Assembly (NCBI GenBank): GCA_030435675.1
Contig: CM059621.1
Coordinates: 1,302,001-1,366,000 of the forward strand
DNA from: Steinernema hermaphroditum
Lineage: Eukaryota; Nematoda; Chromadorea; Rhabditida; Steinernematidae
Direction: 5' to 3'
Length of the DNA: 64,000 bases
The notes beneath the pieces were generated by a model. It saw only the letters and a list, made by a program, of their open reading frames with translations. It was not told the DNA's origin and did no database searches. A program made the translations under genes and the position numbers. Shown one piece after another: positions 34,625 to 45,240 of this stretch (within the stretch, counting starts at the first letter, position 1; each line of letters opens with the position of its first letter).

Positions 34625-35270
34625 TCATTTGTGTTCCCAGTGATCGGTCGGGTCGTCCACTCGCTCTTTCTGAGGCTGTCTGGGGCCGACTGAGTTGAGT
34701 GAGCGGTCGTTTTCGGCCGTCATTGTTGGTTGCATAGTGATCGCCCCGGCTCCCAGAAGGTCTGGAACACCAGGGAGCCGTAGTTCCAACGTCTTGCCAA
34801 GAAGCCCGTCACTGCAGCCCGACTCCACCCGCGCCGCCAGAGAAGCCGAAGAAGCGTTACAACTCCGAAGTCTGTGCCGCCAGCTGCTTTGATGGTTCCC
34901 GGTTTGCCCGTTGTGCTCCACCGACGCGTTTCGCCCAGATGCCGTTCTTCGCCCGTGCTGCCCGCGGAAGCCGCCGAAGAAGCTTCTCAACTCCGACGTC
35001 CGCGCTGCCACCCGAGCTGAAGATGGGCTTGCTGTGTTCCACCGTCTCCGGGGTCAACTCTTTGCCTCTCTGATGCCCGCGCACACTGATGGGATCGTCG
35101 CCTTCTAGCGCCGGATCGTCGCCTTCTAGCGCCGAAGCCAGAAGACCGACGACTACGGAGTGACAATGTGGTTTTTGTGCATATATATGACGTCTCGCAA
35201 GGCGTAAGCCTTAGATACGCGAAATAAACTCGTAAACTAGTAAACTCGATGCACAGGATCTTGGTTCTGT
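34625..35270 (+). repeat. Dispersed repeat family R1, copy 1
   Basis: GC-rich unit with GGAGCCGTAGTTCCAACGTC, GCCCGTCACTGC, CCACCGACGCGTTTC and CTTTGCCTCTCTGATGCCC. It ends in an AT-rich tail GTGCATATATATGACGTCTC, then GAAATAAACTCG. The copy at 46060-46590 is collinear throughout. Related, more decayed copies lie near 60830-60985 and 61490-61670. The copies share a common 3' end, suggesting retroposition. No conserved reading frame. Confidence 0.78.
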
Positions 35271-35755
35271 TACGTTCGTCTATTCAAATTTGAACAGTGA
35301 ACAAAGTAATTGTGTTTGTAGAAATGGCTTTCTCATTGGCTATGGTGCTACTCAATACGCTACCAAATACTGTGAACACACCACAGATAGAGGATCCTAT
35401 TCCACAAGGTTACTTGCAGTTTGTATTTTTAAAAGGGCTCAACCGCTGACATACAGTCGCGTGATCTGTACGTTTCCCGCACGCTTCCTGTCCTTGTTTT
35501 GAGTTTTCGTTCGGTTCGGCGGCGAGCGAAGGTTCTCAGAAAGACTGAAACAAGAACAAATACTTATTTATGGATGGACATTTATAAAGGTCTCGCATGT
35601 TTTTTGGATTTCTGGGCCGTCACCATTGAGCGGTACCGTGAGATCCTTCTCATAAGGGCATGTTTCTTTAACGGATTCTAAGAAATGGCAGAACTGAAAA
35701 AAAACAGAAAACAAAGAAGAATCAAAAAGATGTCTGTACTCAGAGCCAGAGCAAC

Positions 35756-36103
35756 GTGATGCTTCTTAAAATAGCAGCTTTTCTGAAAAAACAAATTTGG
35801 CTAACTATAGACTGCTACTCTGGCGGATGTGCGAGTTTCTTGAAGAGGATCATGTATACCGGAATGACTATCGGCCTTCTGTCAGTAATGACCGTATTAC
35901 TTGGGTTTACCTTTCAGTGTGTTCTTCTTCACAAACAACGACCGTGTGAGAGAGTACAAACCATCAAGGTACGTGCACATGTCACATTGCTGGCCGTGTA
36001 AAGGAGAATTTTAGATGAACCAGTTTGCTCGATACACGATTTATATACGAGTTTTCAGCGAAACATTGCCCATCATAGTTGAAAATGTCACGGCGAGAAC
36101 GGT
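35756..36103 (+). pseudogene. Possible 7TM receptor fragment
   Basis: Open frame with a membrane-like segment (GMTIGLLSVMTVLLGFTFQC) ending RVQTIK|GTACGT. A 46-nt intron to GGAGAATTTTAG leads into a second frame, NQFARYTIYIRVFSETLPII, then a GTAAAC donor. The two pieces read like adjoining parts of a serpentine receptor. No upstream or downstream exons are found, and a repeat (36127-36310) begins just after. Treat as a gene relic or as unproven. Confidence 0.3.
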
Positions 36104-36126
36104 AAACGAAGGAACCTTCGTAATAG

Positions 36127-36310
36127 GGATGCAGTCCCATCGAAACCGGCATGGACCGGAATCAGTTAAAAGGTCTGGAGGTCGGATCAGCCAGCAGGCA
36201 AAAGTTTTTTTTTTGTGTATATTCGATATATACGCCGGACCGCGCTTTTTTTGTGCGCAAAAAGGCTCCTGCACGGACCTTTCTGGCTGATTTTGGTTCG
36301 ATGCGATTTA
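36127..36310. repeat. Decayed relative of the 41256 MITE
   Basis: Starts TAGGGATGCAGTCCC and contains CCGGAATCAGTTAAAAGGTC, the same order of motifs as the left arm of the element at 41256-41515. The right half includes the mirrored runs TGCACGGACC and GGCTGATTTTGGTTCGATGC. A long T run and a GTGTATATTCGATATATACG palindrome lie in the middle. Confidence 0.6.
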
Positions 36311-36449
36311 GAGCGGAGCTCTCCCCTAACTCCTAAGTGTGCGCGTCGGATCGAGCTGAGATTTGGCACACAAAGAGGTGTACAGCTGTGCAAATGAGCA
36401 CTAAAAGACTACTATTGGGAAAAGAGTCGAAAGTTGAAAAATGACAAAA

Positions 36450-36560
36450 AAGATGACGATGTCGTGGTGCGATGAGACATGCATAATGCAACAGCGACAG
36501 CTGCACATAATGTTGCGCGGGCCAGAATTGGTGCCGCTGAATGTTGGTTAATCAGCTTCC
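36450..36560. repeat. R3-type repeat copy, inverted relative to 7520-7620
   Basis: ATGAGACATGCATAATGCAA, ACAGCGACAGCTGC, GCGCGGGCCAGAATTGG and GAATGTTGGTTAATCA are all found as complements at 7520-7620. About 100 bp, no coding capacity. Confidence 0.65.
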
Positions 36561-37970
36561 GAATCCTAAACATGACCTATAGTCACGACAGACCACAGTT
36601 ATCCTTTGTACAATTTGGCAAAGTTGACGTTTACTATTTATATTTAGTCATTTTGAACACAACTTCCAAAGGTCCGACGTGTTTGGCGATGGACTTTTAG
36701 GATTGACATTCGATAATACGTGCCTTCTTGAGTGCCAAATTTCAGCCCTATCTGAGGCAGACACTTCGGAAGGTCGCCTTGTTAATCGTTACCGTAGCTG
36801 CTTTTCAGATGGACTTCCGTCTTGGAACTTACCTTGGACCTTACAATTTGCTTGGAAATTGAACGGATCTCTGTGCCTGTTCGTATTTGTATTATAAGCT
36901 TGTTATGACGAAAATGCGAGCTGTTATCAATAAATGAATGGCAATGATATACAGTGGGTGGGCATCAAGATCATCGTTCATCCATCGTCAAGCCGTCAAA
37001 TCTCACACTTAAAATAGCTGACTCGTGAGCAATGAAACGCGGAACTTGGAATGGGCGCTTTCTCGCCATGGTTTGCACCTGGTTTGAAACGAAAATAGTT
37101 GCATGAAACGGAGTAATGCACAGGAACCTAGCTTCATATGCTCTCAGATATGATTGGACGAAACGCTGTTCAGAATTGGATAGTTGAGCAGTTCTGAAGG
37201 CATAGTGACAGAGAGCAAGTTATTTGTTGTCGATGTTGTTCACTGCGAATACGTTCGTAATCGGTCAGTTCTGGTTCAAAGCTGCCCAGGGTCCTCTGGG
37301 ATCTCTTTATCCCCCCTGAATCGGTGGATTCCGATCGTGTTTCTATTTGTTCACTGTCTAAAATCGACTGTTCCTCTAAGACCATTTCTAGGGCATTGAA
37401 TTTTAATGGTGCTTAGATATCCGAAATCTCCCAACTAACGGTTTCACCTAAATTCACTCACTTCCTTTTCATCAGATAGTGGCTGCTGTTTCTAGTACCG
37501 CAAACGCCCAATATACATAAGTCCTTGTCTACCGCGCAGCTGGTAGACACGAACTCATACTGTATGTTTGAAAGCCTCTCGTCTTTCCGCTTCAGACGCA
37601 CTTGTTGTTTTCGCACCTGATCCCTACTTATAAAAAGCCACGTCTGCCTGGGTATCTGTTTCAATGCTTGTGTTTTTGCCCATCAAGCTATGTCACTCCA
37701 TATTCCTGTTCTGCTAAACACACACAGGGGTTCACACACAAAGTGTAAACAATTGTGGGAACAATCTTCATCAAGGACGCAGAAGGTGTGGCTTAAAGGT
37801 ATCGCTGTTCTGCTTGGTGTCGATCTTCGCTAAAGGCCATTTTTTGCATATTTTCGTTGTCAACTGTGTGTTTTTCACAAGTCCAGATCGCTTCATTCTC
37901 GATTTTGACTTTGCTGCTTGACATTGCGGATGTATTACACAACTGATATATTGAGTACTTTCAGGGAAGC
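36561..37970. other. Intergenic, nothing seen
   Basis: No supported exon, RNA gene or repeat. Includes the upstream region of the srsx gene at 37971. Confidence 0.4.
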
Positions 37971-39026
37971 ATGCTCATCGGTGAAGTCTCTGTTTCAACA
38001 TTGTTCCTATTTGGAAAGATATTTTCCACCGTATTTCTGTGCTGCACTGCAGTTGGATGGATCGGAAATGGTCTCATCATCTTGGTAACCATAAGGTACA
38101 TTACCCTGTAGTTAGTAAAAGGCGTACAGTTTTGTTCAGATCAAAAAACCTACGTTCAAAATGCAACATACTCATTGCATGCCAGGCTATTTCCGATATT
38201 ATTATGCAAATGTCTCATATTCCATTTGCATACTTGTCATATACCGAGCAGCTGGTCGGCCTGCTCACCTGCTGGAAAATTAATTTTGTATTCGTTTCCG
38301 CACTCGACTGTTCCACGCTCCTCATGTTCTTCATAGCTTTGGATCGCCTTATCGCAGCCAAAGACCCACAGCTTTATCAAGAGATGAATCCAGTGCCCTA
38401 TGTGGGTGGCATGTTGGCTACGTGCTTCGCCTACTGTGCTACTTTTAAAGTTCTCATGTACTTAAGTCTCACGGACGAGGAAACTCTATGCATAATAGTG
38501 AAGACGGTGACAGGTGTAACGGAACAGGTTTGGCTGGCCTCGTGTGCAACGGTCAATTTCGGCGTTGTGGCGATCTATTTTATCATAACCAGGGTGATCA
38601 AAGATGGTGCGCATGACTTTAAGTCGAGTTTGATCCATGAGTTGTTCAGTATCATCGGCTGACTATCACAAGATTAACAGATCCCTGAATACGCTGATCT
38701 TGGTCTACCTCTTCGGATGGTTCCTAACCATGTTCGGAGTCGCTGTTGTATTCATCATTAGTCCAAAGTAGGTAGCACGTTGAATGTATAGTGAAACCTG
38801 CTGTAGCCCACACTTTAATGTCGCGTCGGAATGCGCCCTCGGAACGTTGGCAAACCTAAATCTGGCAGCGCCTTTCTTCATCTACTACTTCAGAAGCACT
38901 CTCTACAGGAACGAGTTCAGAAAACTGTTTGGTTTTGATCGATTGGAGCTTAGGTCGGCGGTGAATCCGGTCGGTTCCATGATGACCACTTCTTATGTTG
39001 GCACGTCATCGTTTGTTGAACACTAA
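37971..39026 (+). CDS. srsx-family chemoreceptor (7TM GPCR)
   Basis: Four exons: 37971-38095, 38140-38606, 38650-38767 and 38807-39026, giving 309 aa. TM1 has TAVGWIGNGLIIL, and exon 2 begins SKNLRSKCNILIACQAISDI. FFIALDRLIAAKDPQLY follows TM3. Exon 3 has SADYHKINRSLNTLILVYLF, and exon 4 has NLNLAAPFFIYYFRSTLYRN, ending in a hydroxyl-rich tail. Exons 1-3 have the same lengths as in the gene at 18386 (125, 467, 118 nt). It is about 18 kb from its nearest paralogue, with unrelated genes in between, so the family has been dispersed, not only tandemly duplicated. Confidence 0.9.
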
Positions 39027-40891
39027 CTAGTCCCTTGTGTTCGTATTACATTGACTTCTAATGCTACACATTTTGTTGCGTTTGATTTGTGCAAATAATT
39101 CTTCATATATACGTATCATTAAAATTTTTCCTTTATTAAAATAACGCATACTGTAGGCTGTTTATTCAGACAAACGACCCGAAATGAGCGCCCAACTTCT
39201 AGGCTGCTCAAGGAGCAAAAGAGGAAGTGGAATTTTGTTTTACAGCATCCTATATTGTGTATTGCACATACATAGTTATTGTACCGGTTGATGGAGTGAT
39301 CTGTGTGTCGTCATTCAAAATAAGCGCGTTTGTGGAAGGAGTAGTTGAATGCTGCATACGAGAATGTAGTCACTGGGAGAGAAATATACCACTAAGATAA
39401 AAGAAACAGTAAATATGTTGAGACAAAAATCTCCTTTCCTTTCCCTTTTTCATGTTGTCATTCCATATTCGTTCGCTTGTAGTAGCGCATTTATAGCAAC
39501 AGGCACGCCGCTGAAACTGCAGCATTTGATGACTCCGAGCCAAAGCCGACGTTTGTAAGATGATGCAAAGAGATCGTAGCAAAGAGTACTATCGGCCACC
39601 ATCTGCGGGTTCGACTAATTTCAATTTCACCGATTGAATGCAGCGTCGCCTTTTTTTCGGATCAAAAGAAGAAGACTCGGTTCACACTGCCGTTGAAAGC
39701 TTGACATTCGTTTCGCTCCCGGAAGAAGATTGGGTTGAAGCTGTGTTGTGGGTTCGAAGGAGAGCTGTGCTTGTTGTGTTAAACCGTGTTTGGTATCATC
39801 TAACCCACTGTGTCGGGCCTTGCATGTCACCGACTATAGACAAACAGAGAATGGCTATTGCTGCAGGCTTCATCCTTGGCGCGGTGCAGATGTCGAACCG
39901 GTTTGTCTTTCTAGTAATCAATTCCATCCAAGAGGAACAGATATTTGAAAGATGCTATAGGTGTCGAAAGCCGAATTTCGATGTCGGTTGCAGCAGAAAT
40001 GCCTTTTAATTCCATCAGTTCCTCCGCATTGAAGGCCGTCATTTGAAGAACAACCGACATTTTAAGTAATTCCACATCAACTAGGATTCAAGCCTACCGT
40101 TGATCAACTGTACCACGTCAAGAGCGGTTCAAAAAATGTACTACCAAAGACGATCTGCAGCGAAGTGGTGTTTTTCACTCTTTTCTTCACAATTTATGTA
40201 TTAAGCGTGATAAACACTTATTCAGAACCTTATTAACAGAAATTGCATTGACGTTTGGAATAGTGATTGGGGGAGCATCAACAAGTTTGCATATACCGCA
40301 CGTTTATTTGTTATTTGCGACTTACTGCGCTGAAAAGCTGGTAAAAAGAAACATATCATTAAGTTTGCGCAGTAAACATCGGATCCAGCTGTTAGAGATT
40401 TGTTATTAATGCTCCTCATTACCCATTGTAATTGTTCCATAACTTAATTAGAAGTTTGTCGTGCTGCTGTTTTGTGTGCAGGAACTGTTTTTATAGGCAG
40501 GTTCTTATCTGACCTGAAACATCTCATGATACCGCTATCTCGTGAAGGCGCACTTCAAAACCTGCAAAAGTACATCTAAGTCTTGCTCTTAGTAATCAAT
40601 GCAGAACGATCCAAGCCGAATTGGTATTTTGTACGATGCTTCTGATGTCCATTTCGCATGCACATGGCGGAGAAGGACGATCTGATGAACGACTAAATGA
40701 GCGCTGATGTTTGTCTTCTATCGAAAGGCTATTTTGTTCAGCCGACGAAATCCGTACTCATAATCATATGCCGCGTATGAAATGTCACTGACGCAAATCA
40801 GGCTTTTCATAGTGACTTTCTAACGTTGTTTTCAATTGTTCAGCGTGGTGAATTGAACGAATGTGTTTTCATTCTAGACTTATCCAGCGCA
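39027..40891. other. Intergenic with an R2 fragment at 39795-39905
   Basis: GACTATAGACAAACAGAGAA and GCAGGCTTCATCCTTGGCGC at 39795-39905 match the reverse strand of repeat R2 (compare 49625-49690). The remainder shows no gene I can support. Confidence 0.5.
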
Positions 40892-42619
40892 ATGAATTCT
40901 TCGTCTTTTTCCTATGGTAGCGAGCTGCAAGGACGTGGCTATGCCACTAGCAGTGATCTTGCTTTTGGCTACTTTACGACAGCGGTTATGTTCGCCGTAC
41001 TCGTATTTATATAATTTGTGATGTTTAGATCGGCATAATTGCGTTCTCGGGCGCTATACTGAACTTTTACCTGATCAAAAACGTCAAGGCATTCCATAAC
41101 GCGTTCGGGTTGTTCTGGGCGGCTAGGACTGTTGGTGAGATGGGAAGCGACTTTGTGTATGGAGTGTATACGGGTCCGATTACCGTACTGTAAGTTTTTT
41201 ATCCAGTCATATTACTCAAACGATGCGCCACTTGATTTTTTTTGTATCCTTATTAGGGATGCACCGGAATGGAAACCGGAACGAACCGGAATCAGTCAGA
41301 AGGTCCGGGGTTCGAATCTGCCTGCGAGCAAAACTTTTTTATGTACTTTTTCCGCACGTTTTTCCGCATATTTAAATTTTGCTTACGTAGAGTCAGACAA
41401 TCAAACAGTTTCCAGAATGTTATGTCAAGAAAATACGAAAATAAAAAAGTTATGCTCGCGGGTGGATTCGAACCCCGGACCTTCTGACTGATTCCGGTTC
41501 GTTCCGGTGCATCCCTTATCCCTATGCACTGTGTTAGGTAATGGATAGCATTAGTTATAACTGGTTCCAACAGTTAGACGATCAGGGTGAACCTGATAGC
41601 CCATAGTGCCCCAAATATGCACGTTGGAGAACTGCTTGAAATTGCTAAGAACAGAAGCTAGTCGCCTAGCCATTTTCAAAATTTTCAGCACTTTTTGGCG
41701 TCAGGTTTATTGAGGTAATTGCAGGCAGCCAACAAATATTCCCCCCACATTATCCATCGTCGCCTACCACTTCGCCTTCACTTTCACCTACATCCAGTGC
41801 ATCATGCACTGGGCCGTCGCCATCAACCGTCTCATTGCCGTGTGGCTACCCTTCCATTATAAGCTCGTCTTCAATAAGAGGCTGTGCATCAGTGTGGTCG
41901 CCGGGATTTGCACGACAGCTCTGATGGTTGTCTCTCTCTATCTTAGTAAGAGCACGTATATAAGCCGTAAAAAACCACAATTTTGTCTAGTATTCCCCTG
42001 CAATCACATCGGCTACAGTCCCCAATACCATGAAAATGTATTTGTAAAGTGTTCAGCTGACCTGGATCGAGATTATTCACTCATTTCTCATAATTTATAC
42101 AAGGCTTGTTTCTCTGTCGCCTGTGCAGGAACTGGCGCCATTAACTTGGTTACTTTTAGCAAGATAGCACATATTCGTATTGTAAGTGTTGACCTACTTA
42201 TCCTATTATCTATACGTGTTTAGACTTCTAAGCTAAAGTACAACAACAGCGAGTTCAAAAGAGATGTGCGTCTGTTCACTCTGGTGGGTCCCATTTTTGT
42301 TATCCGCACAATGATTCGATGTCGTAGGGTGTTATGCAGGACATCAATATGATCACTGTTGTAGCGGCGATCATTGTTTGTAATAATGAGGAAGGTGCGA
42401 CCACTCTTGGAATTCTGTTGAGCTATGATGGACTGGTCTTCATATATATTTTGAACACGTAAGAAGCTGTGTAAGGTTTGCTTAGAATTATAACGTTCTT
42501 TTAGGGTATCAATGACAGTATTCAATCCAGAATGTCGACAGTTTCTCTTGAAGAAAGTGGGAAGAGTGAGTGCCGTAACCTATGAACTTCGTCCGACCAC
42601 CCAGATGCCCACTTGCTAA
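40892..42619 (+). CDS. srx-family chemoreceptor (7TM GPCR)
   Basis: Candidate chemosensory receptor of the nematode-specific Srx class. Seven exons: 40892-40984, 41029-41189, 41725-41945, 41991-42181, 42224-42283, 42328-42458 and 42505-42619, giving 323 aa. Visible blocks: GAILNFYLIKNVKAFHNAFG (TM1/loop 1), FWAARTVGEMGSDFVY (TM2), MHWAVAINRLIAVWLPFHY (end of TM3, with NRL in the DRY position), FPCNHIGYSPQYHENVF (loop 2 with Cys), FSVACAGTGAINLVTF (TM5) and YDGLVFIYILNTVSMTVFNP (TM7). Intron 2 is 535 nt because it contains the MITE at 41256-41515. The gene at 58349-60051 has the same seven exons, with six of seven lengths identical. Confidence 0.9.
41256..41515. mobile_element. Tourist-like MITE inside an srx intron
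   Basis: A 260-bp element with terminal inverted repeats of about 100 bp. It starts GGGATGCACCGGAA and ends TTCCGGTGCATCCC, flanked by TTA on both sides (41253-41255 and 41516-41518). GGG...CCC ends with a TTA/TAA target duplication are the hallmark of PIF/Harbinger-derived Tourist MITEs. Each arm includes CAGAAGGTCCGGGGTTCGAA. Decayed relatives lie at 36127-36310 and 52655-52740. No coding capacity. Confidence 0.82.
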
Positions 42620-42970
42620 TGGAGTGGAAGCAGTTCTGTATTATGTTATTAGGCGATAGCTTGAATGCGAAAGACTCACAGAGCATTCACGCAGAACATT
42701 TCCGGGACCTCTATCCTGTCGTCGTTCTTTGTAGCTAAGAAACTGGAGTGTTTTCCAAAAGAAGCACTTACTCCATGTACTTGTAATAAAAGGTCAGCAC
42801 CCCGAAAGAGTAGTTTGCTCTCACCCTTTGTCAAAAACAAACGTGATACCGCGTGCTGATCAATCTTTCATCGGCGTTTGTCACGATCGTGTGGTCGGAC
42901 TGTGTTGTGTCGGCAAGTAAAATGTGTTCATTGTATGACCGCTGTGTCGTTTTGTGTCGGCCACAACAGG

Positions 42971-42980
42971 TATATAAGGC
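42971..42980 (+). promoter_or_regulatory. TATA box of the P450 gene
   Basis: TATATAAGGC, 33 nt before the P450 start codon, which would leave a very short 5' UTR. Seen in the sequence; its role is inferred from position. Confidence 0.5.
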
Positions 42981-43012
42981 ATGAACCTGATGCATTATTT
43001 CATTCGCCTAAG

Positions 43013-44774
43013 ATGCTCCTGCAAACAGCTGTTGTCGTTGTCTCTATTTATGCCTTTGTGGCTTATCTCGTCCATCAAAAGAGAAAGAACCTGCCACCTG
43101 GTCCCACTCCGTGGCCTCTATTTGGAAATCTTCCGGACTTCTTCTTTGGCAGTCTTCAGGGGAAGAACACTGTCCAGTTGCTGACCGAATGGAAGAAGAA
43201 TTTTGGCGGCGTTTTCACCGTCTGGCTTGGCTCGATGCCCGTTGTTAACGTTTGCGATTACAAGACCACCATCGATTCCTTTGTGAGGAATGGCGAGGCT
43301 CACACCGGCCGATTCCAGGATTACATGTTCAGAGCTATGCGAAATGGTTATGGAGTTATATTTTCGGAAGGGCCGCTTTGGCAAGAGCAACGTCGCTTCA
43401 CGCTTCATGTCCTCAGGAATTTTGGTCTTGGCAGGAACCTGATGCAAACAAGGATCCTGGAGGAAGTCGAGTATTCCTTTGGCGCACTTGACAGAAAGAT
43501 AGAGAAAAGTGGAAAGCAGAAGGTTGTTATTAACCCCGCGGAATTGCTCGATCCTTTGATCGGCTCCATCATTAACAAGATTCTGACCGGATGTCGTTTC
43601 GACGAGGTATCTAAAATAGTACTATATAATCGAGTCGTAATGCCGAACTTAGAGCAATATGGCAGAATTCGTTGAGCTGAAGCATTCCCTTGACAAATCG
43701 CTAGCTTCTCTCAGTTTTATAGATGGTGTTTTGCTGAATGAATTTACTACGAAACTGCCTGGATTCAAGCAGAGAAGTCAGCATCTCATGGAGGCAGGTA
43801 TAGCTATCATCGCTAAGTTGAAGAAGACTGTTGAACAAAGGTATGTATAAAGACAGTGAAAGGATAGGAGGAGAGGGATAGGATCTATTCGAATTATGCG
43901 TTCCAGAAAAGTGCAAATCGCCAATGGGACCTACCTTCTGGAAGCCGATCAGCCCAACGACTACATCGATGCCTACCTATCTGAAATGGAAAAGCGCCGA
44001 GCGAACCATGATGACATGGGATACTTCAACGAAGATAGTCTTGTTGTCAACCTCATGGATCTCTGGGCAGCTGGCATGGAAACTACAATCCTTACTCTTT
44101 GCTGGTGTCTTATTTATTTGCTAAATGCACCGGAAGTTCAAGACAAGGCGCGTATGGAGATCCTCAACTGCACTGGAGGCAATCGAGATGTTGAGCTTGA
44201 CGACAAGAAGAATCTTCCATACCTTTCGGCCGTCGTTACCGTAAATTGTTATGCACTATACGCATACAAACGTCTGTTTTACAGGAAACCCAACGACTGG
44301 CCAGCATCGTTACTTTCAACCTTATTCACAAGACGACGACCAAGACGGTCGTTGATAATTACATGATTCCAGAAGGAACATCGATTACTCATCAGATAAG
44401 CGTGATCATGAGCAACGAAGATGAGTTCAAGGGTCCTTTAAAGGTACATCCGATAGCTCGTCTATTACAAACCTTCTTTCAGTTCAACCCCGACAGATTC
44501 ATCGGCACCAAGCTAGAGCAACAGGTGATCGCATTTGGTGTAGGAAAGCGTTCGTGCCTTGGAGAGAGTCTGGCCAGAGCTGAGCTGTTCTTGGTATGAA
44601 TTTCCATAAGGATTTGCAAATAGTCTGTCTATTAAGATTCTGGGAAACCTGCTCCAGCGCTACAAGATTTCCGTTCCGAACGGTCAGAAGCCGCCTTCTA
44701 CTGAAGAACTTAACGTTGTCGGAGTAATGCATCGATGCAAATCCTATGAATGTGCCTTCGAGAAAGTCATGTAG
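43013..44774 (+). CDS. Cytochrome P450, CYP2-clan (CYP33-like)
   Basis: Haem monooxygenase of the endoplasmic reticulum, probably detoxifying or lipid-modifying. Six exons: 43013-43606, 43653-43840, 43907-44240, 44285-44443, 44483-44593 and 44637-44774, giving 507 aa, normal for microsomal P450s. N-terminal membrane anchor (LLQTAVVVVSIYAFVAYLV), then the proline-rich hinge NLPPGPTPWPLFGN, WQEQRRFTLHVLRNFG (C helix), DLWAAGMETT (I helix), ETQRLAS (K helix, ExxR) and the haem-thiolate loop FGVGKRSCLGESLARAELFL with the ligand Cys. Everything needed for catalysis is present. WxxxRRFxxxxLRxFG and the AGMETT helix suit the nematode CYP33 group, but family number is a guess without alignment. Confidence 0.93.
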
Positions 44775-45240
44775 CTCAGTGCCTAATGTATAAATATCAG
44801 TTCTCGCACTTTCTGTGATATGAATAACTAAAATAAACATGACCTATGCAGCCGTGGTTTCTTTCAAAGACAGACTGGGGCGATATCGAACCCACCTTCA
44901 ACGAAGAGGAAGAGGCGCACAGTTGCTACTACATCTTTCTCGTACAATGACTCGTATGATGCTAGTCATCTCGCCGTACTATTATAGTAAGATGTCATTG
45001 TGCAAGACGTCTAGCAAGAGTACACCTTAATCATTGAAATTATGATCAATTTTATGGGCTGAGATCGATTTTAAGGACATACAGATCATGCAAAGGTCGT
45101 AGAGCATGCGCTGAAATCTGCCATTTTCACCTGGACATAACAGCTGCCACAGCTGTTACTTCCTGTACCCAAGCACCTCTGATCATTGCAGGTGCTACAT
45201 TTATAGAGTGACGATTGAGCCACGAGTGGTTGCTAGCAGA
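44775..45240. other. Intergenic, nothing seen
   Basis: Spacer between the P450 gene and the next 7TM gene. No feature supported. Confidence 0.4.
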
